Shown: piece by piece, positions 20,501 to 30,865 of the stretch
How positions within the stretch are numbered: the stretch's first letter is position 1
Layout of the letters: the number at the start of each line of letters is the position of its first letter
From: Gautieria morchelliformis
Lineage: Eukaryota; Basidiomycota; Agaricomycetes; Gomphales; Gomphaceae
Assembly (NCBI GenBank): GCA_015179125.1
Contig: WHVA01000046.1
Location: forward strand, 62,001 to 126,000
Reading direction: 5' to 3'
Length of the DNA stretch: 64,000 bases
The notes under the pieces: generated by a model
Told to the model about the DNA's origin: nothing
What the model saw: the letters and a program-made list of their open reading frames with translations, nothing else
Databases searched by the model: none
Program-made: the position numbers and the translations under genes

Positions 20501-20949
20501 GTGTCGACTTCATCGTTGAACTCCCAGAGTCTCATGGCTATGACGCAATCATGAACGTCGTGGATTCGGTAAGCAAGGTGTCCCACTTCATTCCGACACA
20601 CACGACTATCACAGCCCTCGGGGTGGCCCGCCTGTTCCTTGCACATGTCTGGAAGTTGCATGGGCTCCCGAAGCAAGTTGTTTCCGACCGAGGTCTGCAG
20701 TCTGTCATGGAACTGACTCGGGAGCTCTACCGCCTGCTCGGCATAAAGCTGGCTACCACCACAGCGTACCATCCGCAGGGTGACGGACAGACGGAACGGG
20801 TCAATCAGGAGTTGGAGCAATATCTCCGCCTCTTTGTCAATGAGAGGCAGGATGACTGGGATGAGTTGCTTCCACTGGCGGAATTCCAATACAACAACCA
20901 TGTACATTCCGCCACCCAACAGACTCCCTTCATGCTTGACTCTGGATGA
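17230..20949 (+). CDS. Ty3 pol region (protease, RT, RNase H, integrase core)
   Basis: One open frame of 1239 codons. It covers the gag end with the CCHC knuckle, the aspartic protease (LVDCGATGQFIDRDYV, about 17950), reverse transcriptase (RYPIPLI; YLDDIL at about 19177), RNase H (EVDSSDTATGAVLSQ; YEIHDKEMLAII), the integrase HHCC zinc finger (about 20290-20440) and the catalytic core (WDTISVDFIVELP; GDGQTERVNQELEQY). An (SD)n run encoded by TTCCGA repeats (about 18414-18450) sits between protease and RT. The products replicate and insert the element. Confidence 0.92.
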   Translation: MSQNREANEAFMETNRNMIRSSTRPTPPMPKFGSAFTPTRKIFPTVSPPAPIRNHSPPGSKSGPAPMDVDRMRGKGHGTITCFRCRQPGHYARECPQAFDIRLMTTEEKLELLPEFLALADISGVPTAEVISELKCGTWHIGSGRCIGFCDTQRVRCVPLLPVHNRFACLEVENENPPLPSLHTDPPDKVTQKPNPTPRPSRIRPWERCLPKRYVVAAAPGSKSLVIKVEIQTTDTAEVKSGPALVDCGATGQFIDRDYVERNRLTTRKLQCTIPVFNVDGSPNEAGSITEIVDTILRYDGHTECTSFAVTSLGKQDIILGFTWLQEHNPEINWQTQKVLMSRCPAKCHMCRSEVRKERQEQRKTERLIQTCHSGPHPLLAEEDSEAEFEPDPTSNSDSDSDSDSDSDVIRLSPEETLAEGECLLYVNLPPEAEHICTTGNISQRLSEASKKHDKAEVEIPEYLREFEDVFAKESFDALPPRKLWDHAIELEPGSKPTNCKVYPLSPKEQVELDEFLAENLRTGRIHPSKSPMASPVFFIKKKDSSLRLVQDYRALNAITIKNRYPIPLISELITQLRGARYFTKLDVRWGFNNVQIREGDEWKAAFRTNRGLFEPQVMFFGLTNSPATFQMMMNDIFRDMIAEGVVCVYLDDILIFTKTMSEHQEVVWRVLERLREYNLCLKPEKCEFERTRIEYLGVIVSEGKVEMDPVKVSGVADWPVPRNKKEVQSFIGFVNFYRRFIKDFSCHARALFDLTKKEVGWRWGEPEQASFDKLKELITSAPVLIFPNDSRPYRVEVDSSDTATGAVLSQQSAEDGEGWHLIAFFSKSLSLVERNYEIHDKEMLAIIRALEEWRHFLEGALCPFEIWTDHKNLEYFCTSKKLNRRQAWWSLHLSRFDFMLHHHPGRTMGKPDALSRRADHGSGSGDNADMTLLRPSLFAIRALEGVTAAGVEAEMLRDIRRQYRNGEKEELVVKAVEELRKGHSQSVRAAEWLERDGLLHFRGKVYVPGGADLRRHIVSQHHDTRVAGHAGRWKTLELVARNYWWPQMAPYIGQYVKACDLCLRTKAQRHPPVGELVPPPIPESRWDTISVDFIVELPESHGYDAIMNVVDSVSKVSHFIPTHTTITALGVARLFLAHVWKLHGLPKQVVSDRGLQSVMELTRELYRLLGIKLATTTAYHPQGDGQTERVNQELEQYLRLFVNERQDDWDELLPLAEFQYNNHVHSATQQTPFMLDSG

Positions 20950-20958
20950 CACCCACGG

Positions 20959-21620
20959 ATGGGCTTTGAACCACGCCAGGCTGAGTCCCGACTCGAGATG
21001 GTCAATGAGTTCCGAGACCGCATGGACTCCACCCTTTCGGAAGCCAAGTCGGCCCTTGCAAAGGCCAAGGATGACATGGCAAGGTACTACAACCAACGCC
21101 GGGTTCCTGCCCCGGAGTACCAAGTTGGAGACAAGGTGTATCTGGATGCAAGTGACATCCGCACCACGCGCCCTTTGCAGAAGCTTGCCCACTGCTACCT
21201 TGGGCCCTTCACAGTGATGCAGAGGGTTGGACGGAATGCATACCGCCTCCGACTTCCGATGTCCATGTCCCACCTCCACCCCGTCTTCAACGTGGTGAAG
21301 TTACTCCCTATGCTTGAGGACCCAATTCCAGGTCGGAAGGCTCGTCCGCCACCTCCGCCGGAAATTGTAGATGGGGAAGAGCACTATGTGGTGGAACGGA
21401 TCCTGGACAGCCGGTTTGTGCGAGGACGACTCCAATTCCTTGTAAAATGGGAATGGTATGGGTATGAGGAGAATTCGTGGGTCCCGGAGCAAGATGTTTC
21501 CACTCCGGACAAACTCCGTGAGTTCTATAGGACACACCCCGGTGGCCCTTGCCGAATCCGCTCGCTGGCATTTCAAACCCTCGTGTCCCATGCTTCGAGG
21601 ACGCAGCACGCTAGAGGGGG
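20959..21620 (+). CDS. Ty3 integrase C-terminus with chromodomain
   Basis: It carries the GPY/F-like region (LGPFTVMQRVGRNAYRL; HPVFNVVKLL) followed by a chromodomain (VERILDSRFVRGRLQFLVKW, then GYEENSWVPEQDV). Chromodomains direct chromovirus integration to modified chromatin. The stretch ends just before the purine tract. Confidence 0.88.
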
Positions 21621-21625
21621 GGTGA

Positions 21626-22115
21626 TGTCAGGGGACACCCTGTTTCCCATTTCCAGTTCCGACACCACACCCAGTTCCGACTCCATTTCTGACTCCGGTT
21701 CCGGTTCCGATTCCATCTCCGCCTCTGCTTTCGGAAATGATTCCGCTTCTGGGAGAACTTCCAACAGTTCTGTTCGCCTTGCCAGTTCCGCTCCAATTTC
21801 TGACTTCCACTCTCGGAACAGTGTCGGAAATCAAGCGACTCGCGTAATAGGTGGCATCAAGGGTCGATCAAGGGTCAGGGAGGTCAGGAGGATGCAGGGT
21901 TGATGGCGGGTGCCAAGTGTTGTCCCTGGCTGCGCAGCGTAGTATAATACGGGCTCGCTGACATTGGGGGTCCTTAGACTTTTCTCTTTGGATTTCCCCT
22001 TGTCAGGTGAGAACCCCCTCTCTTGTATACTCTGTGCATTTATACAGACTTTGGATTTCCCCTTGTCAGTTGTGTGGTAGTGTGATCTCCACAACCAGCT
22101 AGGGTTGCCCTTACA
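21626..22115 (+). repeat. 3' LTR of Ty3 element
   Basis: 490 bp, the same length as the 5' LTR, with about ten substitutions between them. Confidence 0.95.
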
Positions 22116-23080
22116 GTCCTTTTATCTATGGACATGTGCCCCTGTACCAAGAAAGAGAAGAGGGAGATAAAAAAATTCCTGTACCTCACTGCCATCAGCT
22201 CCATCATGTATGCTGCCATGGGTATGTGGCCTGACGTCTTCTTCAGTGTCACCCATCTGAGCCAGTTCAAAGCCAACCCCGGTCTGGCTCATTGGATGCA
22301 AGCTCAATGCCTCATCACATACCTATACACCACTCGCAATGTCTGCTTGGTACTGGGTGGCAATCATATGTCCTTGTCTGGATATGTCGACTCTGACTGG
22401 GCCTCGGGTCGTAATGATTGGAAATCTATTGCTGGCTACCTATACTCCTTAGGGAGGGACCCAATCTCTTGGAGCTCAAAGAAGCAGCCGACTGTGGCAA
22501 CATTGAGCATTGAAGCTGAGTACATTGTGTGCAGTTAGGCTACAAAGGAAGCTCTCTGGCTGTGGAACCTCCTCAAACTTATTGGCTTTGAGAAGAAGGG
22601 CTCACCAATATTCGTATGACAACATGGGTGCCATCATCCTTACTAAAGATCCATCTTTTCATGCCAGGTCCAAGCACATCAACATGGCTCATCATTTCAT
22701 TCGGAATCATGCCTCATGTGGCAAGGTTCATTTCACACATGTTCCTATGCATGAAAACTCTGCCGATATTCTCACCAAATCCCTTCCCTGTCCCATTTTT
22801 TCCTACACCACTCCGAAGCTTGATTTGCACAGATACACTGGCATCATGGTCACCACTTGAGGGGGTTGTGTTGGAATTACAAGTGTGACCTTGCTGCATC
22901 CACAAGCACCCACTTGCCTGGTGTCCATGAGATGCGAGTTGGAGTTTCACGGTTTTCCCTCAGTCTTATCATACATATTGTAGACTGAGAACTAATCTTG
23001 TAGTACAGTCATACAGTCTCCAATACTCCTGTCCTTGCAGGAGTTGGTCCCTATATTTATTTTGGCAGTTAGACAATACA
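22116..23080 (+). mobile_element. Ty1/copia relic, right part (RNase H, 3' LTR start)
   Basis: This continues the copia element: SSIMYAAMGMWPDVFF, SLSGYVDSDWASGRNDW, then IEAEYI and ILTKSLP are copia RNase H landmarks. A purine run and TGTTGGAATTAC at 22869 mark the probable start of its 3' LTR, whose end I place only roughly near 23080. The relic is broken, with few breaks on this side. Confidence 0.85.
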
Positions 23081-24056
23081 AAAAATAAAAATAAAAACCA
23101 TACAAAAGGAGTAAAATAATGTTTTAATTTATGTTTTTGAAGATTAAGGTTTTATTAAGGTTATGTTGAGGTAGAATTAAATTATGGATTTGGGAACTCC
23201 ATAACCATTAGGATTAAATTAAAATATGGCCCAAAATATAATTTAATTATAATTGGACAGCCCTAGTGGGGGGATATTTGTGGTGTACTCCACCCACCAT
23301 TCACACAGGGTCAAGCCCTTGGGCCAAGAGGTGGTGTGGATTAGGACACATATGGGTTTCAATGTGTGTTATCCGGTTTTGCTCTTCGCTAGTCCACCTC
23401 CCTGTCATTTCATGTTCGTATCAAACTGTTAAGTGTCTTGTCTATTATGTATCCCAGACATTGGTGTCCTCACATGCATCAATCCGCCACGCTGGTTAGA
23501 ATTCACTTCACAGGCCCACACAGGTAGGTACTCACGGATCATGCCATGGGCACCATGCCACTAGTCTAGGGTCAGAGGAGAGCATAGATTGTACTCTACA
23601 TACCAAAGCTTGTCACCCAGTTATTATGACCTTGGGTGAATCATTAGCTTACATGTAGATGTGGTGCAGGACAGACTTTGCCCAAGACAGACTATTGGAG
23701 GGTGACTGCATGTACAATATATATGGAAGTCAGATCACTATGATAGGAGATGTAATATCCATGTGTCAATGAGTGGCTGACCACGGACACTCATGTGGCC
23801 CCTCTGCATTGTGTCCATGAAGTCCCATGCTCAAACCAGCTGAGATCAAGCTTTGTGGACCCCTTCTTGATGACAGCGGTATTCGCAGGCCGCCACAGAC
23901 CTGACTGAGACCACGGTGGTACCCAGAATAAAAGTTCAGCAGACGAGTTGAGTAACCAGCCATTTTCTAGCCGTGAGTCATTTCGAAACCCAGTCCATTC
24001 GGCTGTTCAAAGGATATCAATACATTCCGCCATGTTCAGACAAATCAAGGTAACAG
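23081..24056. other. No recognisable gene
   Basis: AT-rich start (23081-23260), then unremarkable sequence up to the NLR 3' end. I see no coding motif. Confidence 0.4.
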
Positions 24057-27000
24057 CTACTGACTATTTTCTTGGCCTGCGAGTGGTCGCGAACCCACGA
24101 TGGCGGCTTCCGTATCCCACACACGGATCGCCTTGTCAATGGACCCTGAGACAATGCGCTTGCCGTCCTGCGAGAACGCCACCGACGTGACCCAGGCAGT
24201 GTGGCCTTCCAATGGTGTTGAAATGACCTCCCCGGTGTATGCATTCCACACACGGATGGTGGTGTCATAAGACCCGGAGACGACATGCTTGCCATCATGC
24301 GAGAACGCCACCGATGTCACGCAGTCGGTGTGGCCTTCGAATGGTGCTGAAATTACCTCCCCATTGTCTGCATTCCACACACGGATCGTCTTGTCATCAG
24401 ACCCGGAGAGGATGCGCTTGCCGTCCTGCGAGAATGCCACTGAGTTGACGCGGTGGGTGTGGCCTTCAAATGGTGCTGAAATGACCTCCCCGGTGTCTGC
24501 ATTCCACACGCGGATCGTGTTGTCTTGAGACCCGGAGACGATGCGCTTACCGTCCTGCCAGAACGCCACCGACGTGACCCAGTCGGTATGGCCTTCAAAT
24601 GGTGCTGAAATAAGCTCCCCGGTGTATGCATTCCACATACGGATGGTGGTGTCATAAGACCCGGAGACGATGCGCTTGCCATCCTGCGAAAACACCACCG
24701 ACTTGACGCAGCCGGTGTGCCCTTCGAATGGTGCTGAAATGACCTCCCCGGTGTCTGCATTCCACACACGGATCGTGTTGTCATGAGACCCGGAGACAAT
24801 GCGCTTGCCATCCTGCGAGAACGCCACTGACGTGACCCAGGCGGTGTGGCCTTCGATGGGTCCTGAAATGACCTCCCCGGTGTCTGCATTCCACACACGG
24901 ATCGCGTTGTCATAAGACCCGGAGACGATGCGCTTGCCGTCCTGCGAGAATGCCACCGACGTGACCCTGTGGGTGTGGCCTTCGAATGGTGCTGAAATGA
25001 CGTCCCCGGTGTCTGCGTTCCAGACACGGATGGTGGCGTCATAAGACCCGGAGACGATGCGCTTGCTGCCCTGCGAGAATGCCACCGACGTGACCCTGTG
25101 TGTGTGGCCTTCGAATGGTGCAGAAATTATCTCCCCGGTGTCTGCATTCCACACACGGATCGTGTGGTCATAAGACCCGGAGATGATGCGCTTGCCGTCC
25201 TGCGAGAACGCCACCGATGTGACGCAGTCGGTGTGGCCTTCGAATGGTGCTGAAACTACCTCCCTGGTGTCTGCATTCCAAACACGGATCATCTTGTCAT
25301 CAGACCCGGAGATGATGTGCTTGCCATCGTGCGAGAACGCCACCGATGTGACGCAGTCGGTGTGGCCTTCGAATGGTGCTGAAATTACCTCCCCAGTGTC
25401 TGCATTCCACACCCGGATCATCTTGTCATCAGACCCGGAGACGATGTACTCGCCATCGTGCGAGAACGCCACCGATGTGACGCAGTCGGTGTGGCCTTCA
25501 AATGGTGCTGAAATTACCTCCCCGGTGTCTGCATTCCACACACGGATCGCCCTGTCAGCGGACCCTGAGACAATGCGCTTGCCGTCCTGCGAGAAGGCTA
25601 CCGACATGACGCAGTCGGTGTGGCCTTCGAATGGTGCTGAAATGACCTGCCCGGTGTCTGCATCCCACACACGGATCGTCTTGTCATAAGACCCGGAGAC
25701 GATGCGCTTGCCATCCTGCGAAAACGCGACCGACCTGACGAAGTCGGCGTGGCCCTCGAATGGTGCTGAAATAACCTCCCCGGTGTCTGCATTCCACACA
25801 CGGATCGTCTTGTCAAAAGACCCGGAGACGATGCGCTTGCCGTCGTGCGAGAACGCTACCGACATGACGGGACCGGTGTGGCCTATCAGAATGGCTTGAA
25901 TAGGGAGCCATGTCATTTCTTTCCCGGTCTCGATGCGGAGTAGTCGCGGAAATTGTGGGAGGTAAGTCTCGCATAGTTTCGACCGTTCAGGTGCAAACGG
26001 GAGTGCCGACAAATAGAGATGGGGAACACTTTGAGAGATTACACTCCCAAAGGCACCTACAAAATTCCGGGTATCCATTACGAATGCTGTAATGTCATTA
26101 TCCTGAAGTTCATTAGACTCCCGTCAGAGCTCATAACAACTTGGGCACTCACCTCACTCCAGTCCATTATTGACGAGAGCGCTGCTGTTGTATCGGGTAC
26201 CTTCTTGATTAAACTCAACACTTCTAGCCAATAGAGTAGCTTAGTCTCGAAGAACTCCTTGACCTTTGCACCTATCCCCGGCGTAAAGGTAGTGGCGCAA
26301 ACATGGTCCACCCAAAAACGGCAAGAGTAGGAAAGTTGTGGGGATATATACTTCTTGGTCCGTGTCGCCAAGTCGACCACATCATCGTTGCCCAGATGCG
26401 AAGTTTCAAGCTGACAAATGTTGAAACAAAGTTCTTCCATCATCACGCGCAAGCATGAGAGTGCAAGGCCGTCATGGTGTGAAGATGAATCGATGTAGTA
26501 TGCTTCACTCCGGTCGCGATCTGTCAAGAAGTCACGAAAAGACGTGTGCAGCAAGCTGATTGTGTCAGATTCTCGAATAGGACGGCTCAACAGAGCGCCC
26601 ATGGGCCCAACAATAGCATGAACCTCGGCACCCGACTCGACTCCATGGCACAGCTTCTCCAGGGCAGACATCGAGAGCGGTTCTCTGGCAGTCAGCAGGC
26701 AGCCCATCACCAAGCGAAAGCGACACTTGATATCGTCCGTCATGTCATCGCCATGCCCGAATATCTGCTCGAGTATACCGCGATAAAGTTGATTCATCCC
26801 ATCGAGGTTCTTGACTAAAATTTCCTCCAGTTGCTTAGCGGGGACGTGACCACGCTTCCCACCGCCTTTAACAAATAGGCAAGCAGTGGACGCCCATTGA
26901 AAGTGACCTTCAGATTTCTCAACCAATAATCGACACCAGCCCTCGTTAGGCCATTTGCGCTCGAGGTCCGTAATGTTACCTAATTGGTCCTTCACAAAGC

Positions 27001-29162
27001 GGGTGACGGCATCGGCAGGGTTCGGGTCAATATCCTTTAAGGACCTGGAAAGGACATGCTTCTGCCCAAGAAGGGCGTCCAGGATGTCTTCTTCGGCACG
27101 GGAGGTGACGAGAACACGGAAGTTGGGCGGCAATTCTGCAGCTTCGCTGCCAAGGACAGACAAGAGACCCTGGCGAGATTTCAGGTCTCCGCTCTCATCC
27201 AATGCATCAATAACGATCACCGTTGGTCCGACGGTCGTTAGCCCATGGGCCGTGTCTAAAATGAACCTTTGGAACTGCTGATGAGCTATGCGTGTGGTCC
27301 GAAGGGCTCTCTGCTCTGCCACCACTTTCACCAACGATGCTTTGCGTTGTGGGTCCAGATCAGCCAGATCACGAGCAATAGTGCTAAAGATATTGTCGGG
27401 GGATCGCTCGGCCGGATGGTCGCGGTTAAAACAGTACGAGGATCCGAGACGTTTGAGCCTGGCAAATCGTCGAGCGACCTCGTGAGCAATTGCAGATTTA
27501 CCGGCACCTGCAACATCGTTCAAAAAAAATATCCGGGGGGTGTCGTCGCTATCCTGGTTGGCCCAATCGCAGATCTCCTCAATAACTTTCTCGCGTGTAC
27601 CCGGCAAACAGCCTTTTTTAGGATCGCATCCAGCTCCATGTGCATAGGGCATGTCATTAAGCTGAACTTCCACGGCTGGTTATAACGCGTATTAGACTGG
27701 GGAAAACCATCAAACCAGAAAATCACAGATGTCAATGATGATATCCAGAACACGTAGTACAGTGATTTCAGTATGAATCACGGCATGTTGTTGTAACTCC
27801 GCCTTGAGTCTGACGAAAGATTTCTCGTATTGTTTGACTATGCTGTCGACATCCGACACTACATTTTTCGCGGTTCCTTTCCCTAAACAAAGATCGTCAA
27901 CTATGGCCACCTGACGGTGGATTCAACATACAAGATCCCTTGTTTTTTGTGTAGGCACGGATAAAGTAGCTGCACTCTAACGTCTGCTGCTCCAAGGCTA
28001 AGATAATTGGCTTCTGCGATTCGATTTTCCTCAACGGCTCTGCCAGATGGATGAATGCATAGGTGTCTCCCATAATTTTCGCCAGACCATGAATCCTATC
28101 GTTCCGGTCCATCTGAGCAATGATTGTCTAATAGAGTCAACCCCAGATGTCAGCTGTGTCTATCCGGTTAATGTATGTCATAGATGTACCGTGTGAGCAA
28201 GAGACAGGATGGACCATGCCATTTTCGTATAAGGATGGACCTAGAATTAAATCACGCCATGTCAATGAGATGACCTGGTCGACCCCCGGTGTTTGAACTA
28301 TACCTCGGAGGCCTTATCCACGATCTTGGTAAACAGCTTGATATTGTTCAGGAGGGGATCCCAAGCCGCCACTATTGGGTCGATAGTATTGGTGGTCGAA
28401 GTGACCCGGTTGACTATATTCCGTACAAAAGGGATTAGAGACGGCGGCGAGTGCATATTATCGACCACTCTCGTTCCGCTGACGGCTTCGTTCAACTGGG
28501 CCTCCCGCGCCTCGTCGGACGTCGCGAAAGACGTCAGGGTGAACTCTAGGACAGTCCGAACCTCGCGCATATTCCCTGCATCATCGTATTTACGCAGTGT
28601 GCGAGCAACGGCTGCTGTGTTCGATGATTACAGGTGCATTCCGTCGATGAGCGAAGAGGACTGACCTGCATTTGCTCCTTCTGCAAGAAGCGACTCAATG
28701 CTTTCCCTCGCGCCACCTATGTAGTAATCACGTGTAAAGATACGGTGCACGTAGACATCGATTCCTAATACGGAACCACCACCCAAGTCGTTGCTGGGCA
28801 TGGATGTAAGATCTAGTGAAGATAACACTGGAATTAAACGGACAAATAGAACGACTCATTCCACGACGCAGTACTGCCGCTCGCAGGTAACGCAGTCTTC
28901 TTCACATCCTTATCGACAAAGAGTTTTACGTAGTAGTCACCAGGACATATGCAGAGCAGTTCGACAGTGGGAAGGTGCTCGCATTTCAGGCCTGTTGTCG
29001 ATCAGCAAAAGTCAGCATGCAAATAGGCAGCGCAAACGAAAGAGTCTTTCCAGCAACTTTGATTCCTGCAGGAATACTTCTGGGTGGAGAGTGAACAGTT
29101 GGCTCACTAGAGAAGCGATCGTGGACTTACGCTGCTGCCCAGGGGCCCTCAACGTTGTTCAT
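24057..29162 (-). CDS. NLR/STAND protein: C2-like domain, helical N-terminal region, NACHT NTPase, 14 WD40 repeats
   Basis: This is a multi-exon gene (about nine exons); the proposed start is the ATG at 29162 (uncertain). N-terminal exons (about 28990-28640) spell a C2 domain: [24 protein letters not shown], then [20 protein letters not shown]. Next come basidiomycete NLR N-terminal signatures ([37 protein letters not shown]). The NACHT domain starts [17 protein letters not shown], with Walker [17 protein letters not shown], Walker [11 protein letters not shown] and a sensor-like [11 protein letters not shown] 50-bp intron (26103-26152) leads to the WD40 exon (24057-26102) with fourteen 43-residue repeats, enough for two seven-blade propellers. 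Such proteins act in non-self recognition and programmed cell death; this protein's ligand is unknown. The frames are open, so it appears intact. Confidence 0.88.
24100..25920 (-). repeat. WD40-coding tandem array (129-bp unit, 14 copies)
   Basis: Fourteen units of about 129 bp encode [36 protein letters not shown]-type blades. DNA identity between units is very high, and differences cluster at a few codons: the two residues after GHT and those around GS-D. This indicates recent unit shuffling or gene conversion. Confidence 0.92.
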
Positions 29163-29395
29163 CGTGCGCAGTGTTCCGGTGGGTTGTAGATGGACGAGAG
29201 GCGTACTGCGGACCTGTCATCGAAGACATGGCACTAACACCGAAGCCCACGTGTTCCCGGCGTCAATATGAAGAGCCCGTCGATTTGGCACCGTAAGTCC
29301 TCGGCCGTCTTCGTAAGTAGACAATATTAGTTATTAGTTGCGGAGTACGCCGAACTGCTAATCCTATCCTACGGGCGCGTGAGAAAATATTAGCA

Positions 29396-30597
29396 ATGTC
29401 GCGTCCACTCCAGCCCACACCCACGCGTCCATTCCAGCCCACCACCGCGTCGTATGTGAGTATGCAGCCAATCCCGCCCGCTGTCTTTTATAACACCCCT
29501 AGCACTCCGATCGCGTCACAAGCAGGTGGGATTGAGAGAAGGCTCAGTCCCGCCCTTTTCCCTAACTCTACTAACGCGCCCCATCCACCGGCTGTCGCCC
29601 TCTCCCTCGTTACCTCAGTCGCTGCACCCCCTAGCACACCTGACAAGTCATCGAACACCGGGTTGGGTGCGTCAGGTGTGCTAGGGTCACAACCCATATC
29701 TTCACGCAAGGCGCGTGAAGCCTTTTCTTTGCGTGCCCTTGACCAACTCCTCTGCGCTGTGATCGAGGTCAACCCGTACATGGCACCACGGGCAAAGCTG
29801 GGTGAACACTGGAAAGAAGTGGCCAGGCGCATGCAAGAGAGTGGGTCTTGCCTGAACCGTGAGCCGGACACACTCAAGAACAAAGTGGCATCCCTGCTCA
29901 CTTGGGTGGAGGTGCATCCTAGCATAATTATTTTATCTAAATTGCACACTGACTAGAAGAGAGTAGGGGGGAAAAAAGAAGACTCCCTGGTCTGCTCTTG
30001 GTAAAGAGTGGGAGCGCGATCCATCCCTGTTCGCCTCGCTCTCAGGGAAGCTGGATGCCGTGCAGCATCTCAAGTTGGAGGCGAAAGGGACCAGGGAGGA
30101 GCAGAAGGAGCGCGAAAAACAGGTGAGTGAAGGGCTTTGTTCATGATATTTATTGGCTACTAACTATCTAATCAATAGGTTCAGAACGCGGCGAAGGATG
30201 TGGGAGAGACTATGCGAGACGCCATGGTGATATGCCAGCGACCTAGGCAGAAGCAAGGATGCTCCCCATCTCCATCGGTTGGGATTTCTGAGGAGGAGAA
30301 TGATGGCAGTCAATTGGCGAGCATATCTGGGACAGATACGCATGAGAGCTTCGGACGGAAACGTTCCTGTGTGGGAGGGAGGCGGAGGACTGAAACTACA
30401 CGACTGGTCGAGCTCCTGGAGGAAGCACGTGCAGAGACATGCAAGATGTGCAAAGAGGACCGCAAGTTGCGTGAGGTGGAACGTGAGGAGGGAAGGCACG
30501 CCAGGCACTCCTTGAGGAGACACATCGTGCGAATGACCAGCAGGAGAGGACAAGCACAGCGCTCCTGGATATCTTGCAGCAGGGGCTCCTTAATTAG
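29396..30597 (+). CDS. PIF/Harbinger Myb/SANT-like companion protein
   Basis: Exon 1 is 29396-29911, exon 2 is 29967-30122 and exon 3 begins at 30179 (introns of 55 and 56 bp). After a Pro/Ser-rich start, residues about 103-170 form a Myb/SANT-like domain (LDQLLCAVIEVNPY; LGEHWKEVARRMQE; LKNKVASLLTWVE). A linker (WSALGKEWERDPSLF) and a charged coiled-coil C-terminus follow. Near 30490 the frame that best continues the family pattern (LLDILQQGLLN then stop at 30595-30597) is shifted relative to the upstream one, so the gene is probably broken by one small indel. It converges with the transposase at 30866. In Harbinger systems the Myb-like protein helps bring the transposase to the nucleus and ends. 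Confidence 0.7.
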
Positions 30598-30740
30598 TTT
30601 GAGATGTCTCACTTGCAAAGTATTGTTTTCTTGGACAAAATTGACAAATTATTTGTTTCTTGGCAAAAAAAAAGGTTTTCATGAAAAAAAAAATTATTAG
30701 TTTGAGATGTCTCACTTGCAAAGTATTGTTTTCTTGGCCC
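30593..30740. repeat. 103-bp direct repeat with A-rich tracts
   Basis: ATTAGTTTGAGATGTCTCAC starts at 30593 and again at 30696; the second copy is partial. The unit is rich in GTTTTCTTGG and A runs. It lies in the intergenic gap between the two convergent Harbinger genes. Confidence 0.75.
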
Positions 30741-30865
30741 AAAAATTTGTTTTCTTGACAAAAAAAAAGGTTTTCTTAAAAAAAAAAAAAGACCTAAAAA
30801 TTGTTTGTTGGCTCTACAAACAGGGACAGGGGTGGTATACATGCATAAACTGCTAGAGAACATGA

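Larger units (their letters stand above)
15837..22115 (+). mobile_element. Nearly whole Ty3 chromovirus (6.28 kb), inserted in a copia element
   Basis: Two 490-bp LTRs (15837-16326 and 21626-22115) enclose gag and pol. A 5-bp duplication GTCCT lies on both sides (15832-15836 and 22116-22120). A purine run (AGAGGGGGGGTGA) precedes the 3' LTR. The LTRs differ at about ten sites (~2%), so the insertion is recent; at commonly assumed substitution rates this is well under a few million years. The element looks whole apart from a small number of breaks (about two). Domain order is gag, zinc knuckle, protease, reverse transcriptase, RNase H, integrase, chromodomain. Confidence 0.95.

Noticed and set aside
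24240-25900. Plus-strand frames with regular [18 protein letters not shown] repeats
   Set aside because: Mirror image of the WD40 repeats on the minus strand.
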